A stretch of DNA of 11,174 nucleotides from the NCBI GenBank assembly GCA_902787595.1, contig CADAHD010000130.1, positions 1 to 11,174 of the forward strand, given 5' to 3'. The stretch is from an uncultured Lachnospiraceae bacterium (lineage in GTDB: Bacteria > Bacillota_A > Clostridia > Lachnospirales > Lachnospiraceae). Under the pieces are notes generated by a model. The model was not told the DNA's origin and ran no database searches. It saw nothing but the letters and a program-made list of their open reading frames with translations. Made by a program: the position numbers and the translations under genes. Positions 1 to 6,498 of the stretch are shown piece by piece (position 1 is the first letter of the stretch; the number at the start of each line of letters is the position of its first letter).

Positions 1-1
1 G

Positions 2-1216
2 TTACTACTTCATGGAATGAAAAAAAGTCATATCCCCAAAAACTGGATAGAGGCTTTTTTTATGCTTGAGAAGTTCCTTGAACAGAAAGATGACGGAAGC
101 AGACAGGTGGTGTTCCTGGATGAGCTTCCATGGCTTGATACTCCGAGATCAGGGTTTTTAAGGGCTTTTGAAGGCTTTTGGAATATTTGGGGATGCCATA
201 GGGATAACCTTATGGTAATCATATGTGGCAGCGCAAATTCATGGATCTTGGATAATCTTATTAATAATCATGGTGGATTGTATAATCGGGTTACTTATGA
301 ATTAAAGCTTAGCCCGTTCACTTTAGCTGAATGCGAAGAGTTTTATGCGAGTAAGCATCTTAGTATGTCCCGTTATGATATTGTCCAAAGTTATATGATA
401 ATTGGCGGTATACCGTATTATATGGGTTACTTTAGAAAAGGATTAGGGTTGGCACAGAATATAGATCGACTGTTTTATGTAAAAAATGCCAAACTGGGAG
501 ATGAATTTAGACGTTTGTTCAATTCGGCATTTGATAAACCGGAACTGGTTCAGAAAATAGTAAGATTTTTGAACACGCGAAATTACGGATATACAAGAAA
601 AGAAATAGCAGAAGCATTGGGAATATCCACGGGGGGATGGCTCACAAAGGGATTAAATGCTCTGATTGCCAGTGATTTTGCTGTAAAATACGTTCCCTTC
701 GGTGAGAGTAAGAAGCATGAATACTATAGGCTTACTGATCCGTTTTGTATCTTTTACCTAAAGTATGTTGATGGAAATTACGGGGCAGATGAGCAGTATT
801 GGCAAAAAAATTATAATGCACATTCTGTAGTAACATGGCGGGGGATAGCATTTGAAAGAGTATGTTTCAATCATATTCGTCAGATAAAAAAGGCGCTCGA
901 AATAGGAGGAGTTTCAACAACTCATTCCGCATGGATAAAAAAAGATGATGAGAATGAAGAAGGGGCCCAGATTGATCTCATTATCATCAGAAGCGATAAT
1001 GTAGTGAATATGTGCGAATTAAAGTATTACGGTGACGATTACAGTGTGAAAAAAGATTATTATCGAAAGGTGCTAAGAAGACAGGAGATGCTGAGGGAAA
1101 TCCTTCCGGCCAAAACATCAATTCAAAGCACGTTGATAACTACATTTGGGTTGGCGAAAAATGAGTACATAGGTGCGTTTTCAAATGTAATAGTGCTGGA
1201 TGATCTGTTTACATGA
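2..1216 (+). CDS. AAA-type ATPase with C-terminal DUF234-like region (5' partial)
   Basis: The frame is open back to base 2, and the first ATG (base 17) lies inside the ATPase domain, so the true start and the Walker A loop are upstream of the window. Counting from that ATG, a Walker B strand reads VVFLDELPWLD (about residues 31-41) and is followed by a sensor-like strand ending in CGSANSW. A winged-helix segment (YTRKEIAEALGIS) starts near residue 192. The C-terminal part resembles the DUF234/PD-(D/E)xK-like domain of this family: E280 in GIAFE, D320 in QIDLI, and E334-x-K336 in CELK. In this family the N-terminal half is a P-loop ATPase; the cellular role is poorly known, and a nuclease function is only suggested by the motif. 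The gene is visibly more A/T-rich than the surface-protein gene at the right end, which is compatible with transfer but not proof. Family call is strong; biological role unknown. Confidence 0.88.
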   Translation, partial: LLLHGMKKSHIPKNWIEAFFMLEKFLEQKDDGSRQVVFLDELPWLDTPRSGFLRAFEGFWNIWGCHRDNLMVIICGSANSWILDNLINNHGGLYNRVTYELKLSPFTLAECEEFYASKHLSMSRYDIVQSYMIIGGIPYYMGYFRKGLGLAQNIDRLFYVKNAKLGDEFRRLFNSAFDKPELVQKIVRFLNTRNYGYTRKEIAEALGISTGGWLTKGLNALIASDFAVKYVPFGESKKHEYYRLTDPFCIFYLKYVDGNYGADEQYWQKNYNAHSVVTWRGIAFERVCFNHIRQIKKALEIGGVSTTHSAWIKKDDENEEGAQIDLIIIRSDNVVNMCELKYYGDDYSVKKDYYRKVLRRQEMLREILPAKTSIQSTLITTFGLAKNEYIGAFSNVIVLDDLFT

Positions 1217-1371
1217 TTTGAATAATTGCACCTTTACCCGTGAAAAAAAGCAGTTAAGGAGCAATTGTTGAACGACGGATAATTCCAGGTTAAATAATTA
1301 GGAATAATTGATGACGGAAGAAAAATGGACAACAAGAGTATAGAAGAATTAGAAAAAGAATGCACTGTTTT
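1217..1371. other. Intergenic stretch with a possible 28-codon ORF
   Basis: This gap after the ATPase gene is A/T-rich. The 9-mer GAATAATTG occurs near its start and again at about 1302-1310. A 28-codon ORF (1325-1411, begins MDNKSIEELEKE, ends FLLK) has a modest purine-rich stretch (GGAAG) just upstream and runs straight through the terminator hairpin that follows. The overlap with the hairpin argues either for a leader peptide or, more simply, for chance. No promoter stands out. Confidence 0.3.
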
Positions 1372-1400
1372 AAAACAGGTGGCGAAATGCCACCTGTTTT
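1372..1400 (+). terminator. Rho-independent terminator, possibly bidirectional
   Basis: A perfect 12-bp inverted repeat (AAAACAGGTGGC / GCCACCTGTTTT) encloses the 5-base loop GAAAT. The left arm begins with four A and the right arm ends in a run of five T including base 1401, so the hairpin has the form of a terminator readable from both strands. It lies about 155 bases after the ATPase stop codon and is the most obvious end of that transcript. The left arm also overlaps a 14-bp palindrome (1365-1378), which gives an alternative pairing. Confidence 0.85.
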
Positions 1401-1436
1401 TGCTAAAATAGGCGTACGGAAAAGGAGGGAACAACT

Positions 1437-1604
1437 ATGCTTTTATCATTTCTTGATCAGCTTGCAGATACAGAGCAGCAGATTGTTGCAGTCTTCCGTC
1501 AGAGACGTTTTAGCAAGAGCATAACAGCAGGGATGATCTGTGTCTATTATGGTAAGGGGGATAGTGCACGTTGCAGTGGTGTTCCGGGGCGCAGATGCGG
1601 TTGA
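1437..1604 (+). CDS. Small hypothetical protein, possibly a decayed gene
   Basis: This 55-codon ORF begins MLLSFLDQLADTEQQ and ends GVPGRRCG. It is preceded by a consensus Shine-Dalgarno AGGAGG at 1423-1428, eight bases before the ATG, which is the best reason to believe it is translated. I do not recognise the product. The first ~40 residues look protein-like (amphipathic start, then RRFSKSITAG and MICVYYGKGD), but the last dozen residues are Gly/Arg/Cys-rich and look like out-of-frame sequence. Another frame opens at 1549 and runs to a TAA at 1624-1626, encoding VHVAVVFRGADAVEKS, which looks more natural. A frameshift near the run of five G at 1556-1560 would join the two. It may therefore be a small gene, a frameshifted remnant, or a sequence error. 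Confidence 0.45.
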   Translation: MLLSFLDQLADTEQQIVAVFRQRRFSKSITAGMICVYYGKGDSARCSGVPGRRCG

Positions 1605-1613
1605 AAAATCGAG

Positions 1614-1642
1614 TTGTCTTTCATAAGAGCCTTCTTTATAAT
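1614..1642 (+). promoter_or_regulatory. Sigma-A-type promoter of the DUF3298-like lipoprotein gene
   Basis: A -35 hexamer TTGTCT (1614-1619, 4 of 6 consensus) and a perfect -10 hexamer TATAAT (1637-1642) are separated by 17 bases. Transcription would start near 1649, about 35 bases before the chosen ATG at 1684. It supports independent transcription of the lipoprotein gene downstream of the terminator at 1372-1400. Confidence 0.75.
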
Positions 1643-1683
1643 GTATTCAGGTTACGCAAAGTTTGTTATGTGATGAAACAATA

Positions 1684-2673
1684 ATGGATTATAAAAAACT
1701 TGTTTTGACAGTACTTATGACAGCCGCAGTACTGACTGCCTGCACAACAGAAAGCCCGCAGCAGAGCCGCGGCCCTTATGAGGAAGTAGATGAGAAGGAG
1801 CCTTCAACGACCCCTGTTTCTGCGCCTGCTGAAGCGCCGATCGATCCGGAAGTGATCGATGAGCCGCCGGAAAAAGTATATGAAGAAATGGAGATCACGA
1901 TCAAGGACTATAAACTTGAGTCTGCAGACCGTGGGCAAAAAGGCGATTATGAGTTCCCTTATGCATATACCGTCTATCAGCAGATGGAATTAAGTGATGT
2001 ATCAAAAGACCAATGGTATGAACTTGCATTGGAGCTGGAGAATGAGAATCAGAGGGTATATGAGAATGCTCTGAATGAATTTGCAGATTCATACGATTGG
2101 GCATCACAGATGGATGACAGTATCAGATTTTCCGAGAATTGCTGCGAAGCTGATGTATATGTACTGCGTGCGGATGAAAGGATGCTCTGTTACAGTACCA
2201 ACTATTATGCAATGTATAACGGACCGCATCCTACAATGTGGAGCACATGTACATGCTTTGATCCGCAGGACGGAAAGAAGCTGGAACTGTCAGATGTCAT
2301 AAATGAAAGCGATCCGGTAAAGCTAAGCGGTATCATCTGTGACAATCTTATCGGCAATGCTCTGGGGGAGGATTATGAATTTGACGATGAGCAGGAAAGG
2401 ACTATCAGGAGCAAGATAGAGAGTTTGGCTGAAAATGGTGAACTGATATGGGGTATGGATGACAAGGCTTTGTTAATATTCTTTGATTCTGATATGTTAA
2501 TGTCATATGCTTATGGACCTTTCTCTTCGACTATAAATATAGAAGATTATCCCGGACTGGTGAAGGAATGGTACCTTCCGCAGGAATGCTCTCCCGTAGG
2601 CGGGCGCGTAAACAAAACTGACTGCGGAACTACGACCTATGATCTGACAGAGATCCTGGAGCTGATTCGATAA
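1684..2673 (+). CDS. Lipoprotein with C-terminal DUF3298/RsiV-like domain
   Basis: The 329-residue product starts MDYKKLVLTVLM and has a lipobox LTAC with Cys20 as the lipidation site, so it should be anchored on the outer face of the membrane. A low-complexity Pro/Glu/Ser/Thr linker (about residues 21-65) follows. The rest matches the layout of DUF3298 proteins such as the extracellular part of RsiV: an N-terminal part rich in Tyr/Phe strands and a helix, then a signature equivalent to GGAHG seen here as NGPHP (about 179-183), then DGKKLELSDVI and a final strand SYAYGPFSS leading to a hydrophobic end. The ATG at 1684 was preferred over an upstream in-frame TTG at 1663 because it gives a compact lipoprotein signal; neither start has a strong ribosome binding site. 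Function is unknown; ligand binding is suggested only by the RsiV relationship. Confidence 0.8.
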   Translation: MDYKKLVLTVLMTAAVLTACTTESPQQSRGPYEEVDEKEPSTTPVSAPAEAPIDPEVIDEPPEKVYEEMEITIKDYKLESADRGQKGDYEFPYAYTVYQQMELSDVSKDQWYELALELENENQRVYENALNEFADSYDWASQMDDSIRFSENCCEADVYVLRADERMLCYSTNYYAMYNGPHPTMWSTCTCFDPQDGKKLELSDVINESDPVKLSGIICDNLIGNALGEDYEFDDEQERTIRSKIESLAENGELIWGMDDKALLIFFDSDMLMSYAYGPFSSTINIEDYPGLVKEWYLPQECSPVGGRVNKTDCGTTTYDLTEILELIR

Positions 2674-2695
2674 ATAATTGACCGAAAATCATTTT

Positions 2696-2722
2696 TTGAT
2701 AAAATAATAAAGTTGATATAAT
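2696..2722 (+). promoter_or_regulatory. Probable promoter of the M13 peptidase gene
   Basis: A -35-like TTGATA (2696-2701, 5 of 6) and a perfect TATAAT (2717-2722) are separated by 15 bases, which is short; shifting the -35 one base left gives a 16-base spacer with a poorer hexamer. Transcription would start near 2729, just before the purine-rich ribosome binding site at 2735-2746. No clear terminator hairpin was seen between the preceding gene and this site. Confidence 0.5.
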
Positions 2723-2752
2723 ACATTTTTTAAAAGAGGGAGAAGAGCTTTT

Positions 2753-4582
2753 ATGAAAGGAAAGATCGTTCGCACTCTGATCGGATTATTAAGCGCATCG
2801 CTTATTCTTACGATGACGGGATGTACGGATAAGGGGCAGACCGATCAGCCGGTGGTTGAGGCGCAGGCGACGCCTACTCCTACGCCTGCAGAAGAAAACA
2901 ATACTCCTGAGCCGGCACCGGCAAAGATAGATGATAACGGCAAGCCTATTATCGATTTCGATGAGTTTGTAAACGGTGAGTGGCTTAAGGAACAGGAAGA
3001 GGGAGATGCTAAAACCGTTGCAGCAGCCTGGAAGAAGCAGGAGCAGATACTTGACAGGGTAAAAGATATACTGGAAAATACGGATCCGTCAACGTTGCCT
3101 GAGGATTCGGGTCTTGCAAAGAGTATCAGATTATACAGAGAAGCTATAGATACAGAGGATATGGAAGGACGGATAAAGGATATCCGTGATTATCTTGCGG
3201 CTATCGATAGTATAAAAAGCACGGAAGATCTCTGTAAACTGTCAGCAAAAGAAGAGTACAGCATATGTGATACCGTTATCAGATTCGTGGTAATGCATGA
3301 TGAGAATGGCTATAATACGGAGGTTTTTTCACCGTACAATACAACTAATAGTATAAAGAATCTGCAGGGCATCATTACAGGGGATGATCCGTCAACGGAG
3401 AAAGAAGCTGTTTTGGCGTATTGGAATGCGCTTGGATATTCCGAAGAACGCTTAACAGAGATCCTGGATAATGCGCTTAAAGTGTCGGAGATCCTGGATG
3501 AGTATTACGGGAATGCGGATTATAACAATAACCTGATATATTGGGATCAGGAACACTTAGACAGAAAAGGGCTGAATGTTCCTGTTATAGATATCCTTCG
3601 TGAATTAAACGGATACGGCAGATATGAGGAAGTTCTGGCGCCCGAGTCAATGATCGATCTCCTTAATTCGCTGTATACAGCAGAAAATGTAAAAATGCTC
3701 CGTGATAATTATCTCTATCATGCCGGGATGGAGCTTTATGCAGTTTCGGCATATGGAGCATATATAAGCGGCTCGGATGAGGATCAGGAAAAATATAAGG
3801 ATTCGTTTGTAGATTTTATGTGCTCTGCTGCAGGCGATGTACTGGCAGAGGAATATAAAAAGCGATTCCAGGAAGATGGTATGTACGAAAATGCGGAGAT
3901 CCTGGCGGACGAGATAAAAAACGAGCTTATGACTGTTTTGGGTGAGGCAGACTGGCTGGGAGATAATTCCAGGAGGGCTCTTAAAGCAAAGATAGCCAGG
4001 ATGAGTTATTTCCTGGGGACCAACGGATATGTTAATGAGCTGACGGATTTTTATATAAGCGGAAACTACATAGAAGATTTCCTGAATTTAAAAATTGACC
4101 GTAAGCGTTTTATGCGTTCTCAGGCAAAGTATGAAGATGATAAGCGTCTGCCGTTTCAGGCGTATATGATGGTCGAGAACGGAGAATACTTCCGCAAGAG
4201 TAATATGTTTGTGCTCTGCGCCGGGTCGCTTACTTCTTCATGTATGAAAAACGATGCGGCATACGAAGAAAGACTGGCGCGTGTCGGTATGACAATGGCG
4301 CACGAAATGTCGCACACGCTTACGCCGGATTCCATATATTATGATGAGCATGGGATGTACAATGAAATACTGAGTGATGCGGAATATGATGAACTGTGGG
4401 ACAGAGCCGGGGCCATTGCTGAATATTTTGACGGTGTTGAGATAGCCGAAGGAAAGAGCCTTAACGGCTGGGCGGTGGAGGATGAAAGCTTTGCAGATCT
4501 TCTGGGGATGAAGATATGCTTAAACCTGCTGGCAAAGCAGGAAGATCCGGACTATGATCTGTTCTTCCGCTGCTGGCGATAG
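2753..4582 (+). CDS. M13 (neprilysin-like) zinc metallopeptidase lipoprotein, C-terminus truncated by frameshift
   Basis: The 609-codon ORF begins with a lipoprotein signal (MTGC, Cys24) and a Thr/Pro/Glu-rich linker, then a PxxDFDEFVNGEW-type start typical of M13 peptidases. M13 enzymes are extracellular zinc endopeptidases acting on small peptides. The zinc site is intact: HEMSH at residues 517-521 and EDESFADLLG with E578 as third ligand and D582 as its partner. The usual HAFD after the HExxH is here HTLT, and the substrate-binding NAYY-like segment is replaced by a divergent VENGEYFRKSN, so specificity may differ. The reading frame stops at 4580 after FFRCWR. Family members continue with a DxHxPxxxRVN segment that supplies a catalytic His and Arg; that segment is found just downstream in another frame (see next entry). 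As written the product is probably inactive or altered. The start has a GAGGGAG ribosome binding site about ten bases upstream. Confidence 0.9.
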   Translation: MKGKIVRTLIGLLSASLILTMTGCTDKGQTDQPVVEAQATPTPTPAEENNTPEPAPAKIDDNGKPIIDFDEFVNGEWLKEQEEGDAKTVAAAWKKQEQILDRVKDILENTDPSTLPEDSGLAKSIRLYREAIDTEDMEGRIKDIRDYLAAIDSIKSTEDLCKLSAKEEYSICDTVIRFVVMHDENGYNTEVFSPYNTTNSIKNLQGIITGDDPSTEKEAVLAYWNALGYSEERLTEILDNALKVSEILDEYYGNADYNNNLIYWDQEHLDRKGLNVPVIDILRELNGYGRYEEVLAPESMIDLLNSLYTAENVKMLRDNYLYHAGMELYAVSAYGAYISGSDEDQEKYKDSFVDFMCSAAGDVLAEEYKKRFQEDGMYENAEILADEIKNELMTVLGEADWLGDNSRRALKAKIARMSYFLGTNGYVNELTDFYISGNYIEDFLNLKIDRKRFMRSQAKYEDDKRLPFQAYMMVENGEYFRKSNMFVLCAGSLTSSCMKNDAAYEERLARVGMTMAHEMSHTLTPDSIYYDEHGMYNEILSDAEYDELWDRAGAIAEYFDGVEIAEGKSLNGWAVEDESFADLLGMKICLNLLAKQEDPDYDLFFRCWR

Positions 4583-4724
4583 TGTGTTTGCCGATCCCCA
4601 TCTTCCGGGCAAGCTGAGGGTCAACTGTATCCCGGCACAGTTTGACATTTTTTATGAGATCTATGATATAGATGAAAGCAGTACATTTTATGTGCCCGCG
4701 GATAAAAGGCTTAAAACCTATTGA
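4583..4724 (+). pseudogene. Out-of-frame C-terminal remnant of the M13 peptidase
   Basis: In a frame shifted relative to the main ORF, bases 4593-4724 encode 43 residues starting DPHLPGKLRVN, followed by QFDIFYEIYDI and ending near VPADKRLKTY before TGA. This matches the end of M13 peptidases (D-H-P-x-x-R-V-N, then FxExYxI, then an aromatic C-terminal residue). Only 25 bases separate the FF of the main ORF from the DPH codons, whereas I recall about 20 or more residues between these landmarks in neprilysin-type enzymes. A short deletion of a length not divisible by three therefore explains both the missing residues and the shifted frame better than a single-base error. Confidence 0.8.
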
Positions 4725-4744
4725 TTTAAGAAACAGAGACCGAT

Positions 4745-4773
4745 TTGACATAAGTTATGCTCTGGGGTAATAT
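4745..4773 (+). promoter_or_regulatory. Promoter of tRNA-Leu
   Basis: A perfect -35 TTGACA (4745-4750) and a -10-like TAATAT (4768-4773) are separated by 17 bases. The tRNA begins at 4783, nine bases after the -10 box, so transcription would start a few bases before the mature 5' end. The -35 box starts 20 bases after the peptidase remnant's stop codon. Confidence 0.7.
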
Positions 4774-4782
4774 ATACAGCAT

Positions 4783-4862
4783 GCGGCTATGGCGGAACTG
4801 GCAGACGCGCCAGGTTTAGGTCCTGGTCTGAAAGGGTGCAGGTTCGAGTCCTGTTAGCCGCA
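4783..4862 (+). tRNA. tRNA-Leu (anticodon UAG)
   Basis: The cloverleaf is complete by eye: acceptor GCGGCTA (4783-4789) pairs with TAGCCGC (4855-4861) with discriminator A at 4862; D stem GCG/CGC (4792-4794, 4806-4808); anticodon stem CCAGG/CCTGG with loop TTTAGGT and anticodon TAG at 4817-4819; T stem GCAGG/CCTGT with one G-T pair and loop TTCGAGT. It reads CUA and, by wobble, other CUN leucine codons. The variable arm (4827-4837) is short for a leucine tRNA: three pairs closed by GAAA. The 3' CCA is not encoded and must be added after transcription. No T-rich terminator follows before the next gene. Confidence 0.95.
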
Positions 4863-4932
4863 CTTTAATTAACAGCGCTTTTCCGCGGATCGATATGGGT
4901 ATCCCGGATCAGTCGCTGTTATATCTTATTAT

Positions 4933-4937
4933 GGAGG
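4933..4937 (+). promoter_or_regulatory. Ribosome binding site that sets the start at 4946
   Basis: GGAGG lies eight bases before the ATG at 4946. The longer in-frame start at 4895 has no such site and would add 17 residues without family-like features, so 4946 is preferred. Confidence 0.8.
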
Positions 4938-4945
4938 ATTTATTT

Positions 4946-5443
4946 ATGACAGAGAATAATGTAAAGATACCGCAGATAATAGCTCTGATACTTCAGGGGC
5001 TGGTATTGGCGATTGCCGTGTTGAACGTGCTGTCACAGAAGAGTATACTGATCGGTATGGGCATACAGCTTAGCGTACCGGCAATGGTTCCGCTGCAGGT
5101 ATACATATGCGGCATATGCTTTTTAATACATTTGATATTTATGTTCATTACCCTGAAATATGAAGGGAAAAGCAGAAGGCTGATAGCGGGCATAGTGGCT
5201 GCGGCTTATTGCCTGATCAATATAACATCTCAATGGCTGAATATAGTCAGCAACATGATGATCGCCCGTCAGGGGGCTGACAGGCTTGCGGGATACAGCG
5301 TGCTTACATCCACGATAAGCAATAGCACAGCCCCGTTCCTTGTCGTAGCTTCCGCTCTGTTTTTTATAGCTTTGGGCCGATATGGCATCAGTAAAAATCC
5401 CGAAACGGAAATGTACGGGGATCAAAACTACCCTGGGTATTAA
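4946..5443 (+). CDS. Four-helix integral membrane protein of unknown function
   Basis: The 165-residue product starts MTENNVKIPQ and shows four hydrophobic segments: about residues 9-31, 49-74, 79-107 and 129-150. Charged loops (KYEGKSRR between helices 2 and 3) suggest a cytoplasmic loop, and both termini would face the cytoplasm. The tail is polar and ends QNYPGY. I do not recognise a family; small four-helix proteins of this type are common in Clostridia and have no assigned role. The next lipoprotein gene begins 24 bases after its stop, so the two are probably one transcript. No good promoter was found between the tRNA and this gene, so transcription may also read through from the tRNA promoter. 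Confidence 0.8.
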   Translation: MTENNVKIPQIIALILQGLVLAIAVLNVLSQKSILIGMGIQLSVPAMVPLQVYICGICFLIHLIFMFITLKYEGKSRRLIAGIVAAAYCLINITSQWLNIVSNMMIARQGADRLAGYSVLTSTISNSTAPFLVVASALFFIALGRYGISKNPETEMYGDQNYPGY

Positions 5444-5467
5444 GCAGTATAAGGGGGGAAAATCCAC

Positions 5468-6460
5468 ATGAGAAAAAGGATCATGATAATGCTTATGGCA
5501 GTGGGGATGCTTAGTGCGTGCACAGATAATGAAACGCATCGCGAACTGTATCAGCCGGATGATACCGGTGATCCGGTACAGACAGATGATAATGACGGGC
5601 AGAATAAACCGGAAATAAGCCCTACTGAACCTGATGTTCCCGATACCGTCAGCGAAAATGTAAGCATTGAGCCCGAAAGCAGATATAAAGAAGTATTTTA
5701 TGACGAGTGCAACGGGGAACGTAAGCTTGAATGGCTGGACAGGTCCCAATACCCTCATAAAATAGAATCGTTCATTGATTCTGTAAGGGTACGCGGAGAG
5801 TCCCATAAGTTTGATTACAGAGATCTGAAAGATCAGGAATTACGTCTGATATTTGCTATAGATATGGGAGCAGCTTATTATCAGTTCCCGGATATACTGC
5901 CGGAGAAGAACTGCTTTGAGTCGTCGGATATAAGCGATCCCCGGGGAGCCTTTGATGAATTTGGTTTTTATTTCAGTTCTGACAGGCAAAAAGTCGACAG
6001 TTATTTCTGCAGGGTCTTTAATTGCGTTCCGGAAGATCTTGAAGATATAAATGCCAAATGGGATCGGGATGGATCTTTTATCTATGAGGATATAAACCGC
6101 GTGGACCAGCTGTATGATCCCGAGAGCCATTCTTTTAAAGAAGTTACTTACCGCTGTGTTCCTTATTCCTATAATGGAGATTATTATTTTTATGATGTTG
6201 ATTCCTGGGGGGATTGGGCAGCCGCCCAGTCGAGGCCTTCTTATCTGGGATCGATCATGGATATAGAGGGAGTGGCCTACGATGGCGTTTATTATTATGT
6301 CAGATATGTTGAGTACGACAAGGCTGATTATGAAGCAAACGGCGCCAGCATAGACGGGATCGAAGCTGTAGAACACGAAGCCGTGCTTCAGTTGAAAGAA
6401 GAAAACGGAGATGAATACTGGAGCGTCTTTTATATTGACGCCGGTCATGTTCCGGAATGA
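5468..6460 (+). CDS. Hypothetical lipoprotein
   Basis: The 330-residue product has a clear lipoprotein signal (MRKRIMIMLM, then LSAC with Cys18), followed by an acidic Asp/Pro/Thr/Glu linker to about residue 72. The remaining ~255 residues are rich in Tyr, Asp and Phe, with motifs such as FYFSSDRQ, YFCRVFNC and YNGDYYFYDVDSWGDW, and look like a beta-rich extracellular domain. I recognise no named family. The start is supported by a G-rich ribosome binding site (5453-5458) nine bases before the ATG. It lies between the four-helix membrane protein and the DMT transporter on the same strand with short gaps, so an operon is likely. A solute-binding or envelope-sensing role is possible but not shown. 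Confidence 0.85.
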   Translation: MRKRIMIMLMAVGMLSACTDNETHRELYQPDDTGDPVQTDDNDGQNKPEISPTEPDVPDTVSENVSIEPESRYKEVFYDECNGERKLEWLDRSQYPHKIESFIDSVRVRGESHKFDYRDLKDQELRLIFAIDMGAAYYQFPDILPEKNCFESSDISDPRGAFDEFGFYFSSDRQKVDSYFCRVFNCVPEDLEDINAKWDRDGSFIYEDINRVDQLYDPESHSFKEVTYRCVPYSYNGDYYFYDVDSWGDWAAAQSRPSYLGSIMDIEGVAYDGVYYYVRYVEYDKADYEANGASIDGIEAVEHEAVLQLKEENGDEYWSVFYIDAGHVPE

Positions 6461-6462
6461 TC

Positions 6463-6477
6463 CTATTTAGGAAATAG
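6463..6477 (+). repeat. Small inverted repeat between lipoprotein and transporter genes
   Basis: CTATTT and AAATAG form a perfect 6-bp A/T-rich stem around a 3-base loop, three bases after the lipoprotein stop and followed by CTGTTTTT. It could be a weak attenuator or mRNA-stabilising hairpin; the low stability makes a true terminator doubtful. Confidence 0.3.
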
Positions 6478-6498
6478 CTGTTTTTGGCGGGGGTCACA

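Noticed and set aside
1217..1371. Possible small regulatory RNA or attachment site
   Set aside because: Only short A/T-rich repeats are present; they are too weak to support a named element.
4572..4600. Programmed ribosomal frameshift in the M13 peptidase
   Set aside because: No slippery heptamer or stimulatory structure is seen, and too many residues are missing between the two frames for a one-base slip to rebuild the family sequence.
4895..4945. Upstream start for the four-helix membrane protein
   Set aside because: The extra 17 residues have no ribosome binding site; GGAGG at 4933-4937 points to the ATG at 4946.
5123..5806. Long minus-strand ORF of 227 codons over the membrane-protein and lipoprotein genes
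   Set aside because: It spans two convincing plus-strand genes with matching signals and ribosome binding sites; its translation shows no recognisable domain and looks like an antisense shadow.
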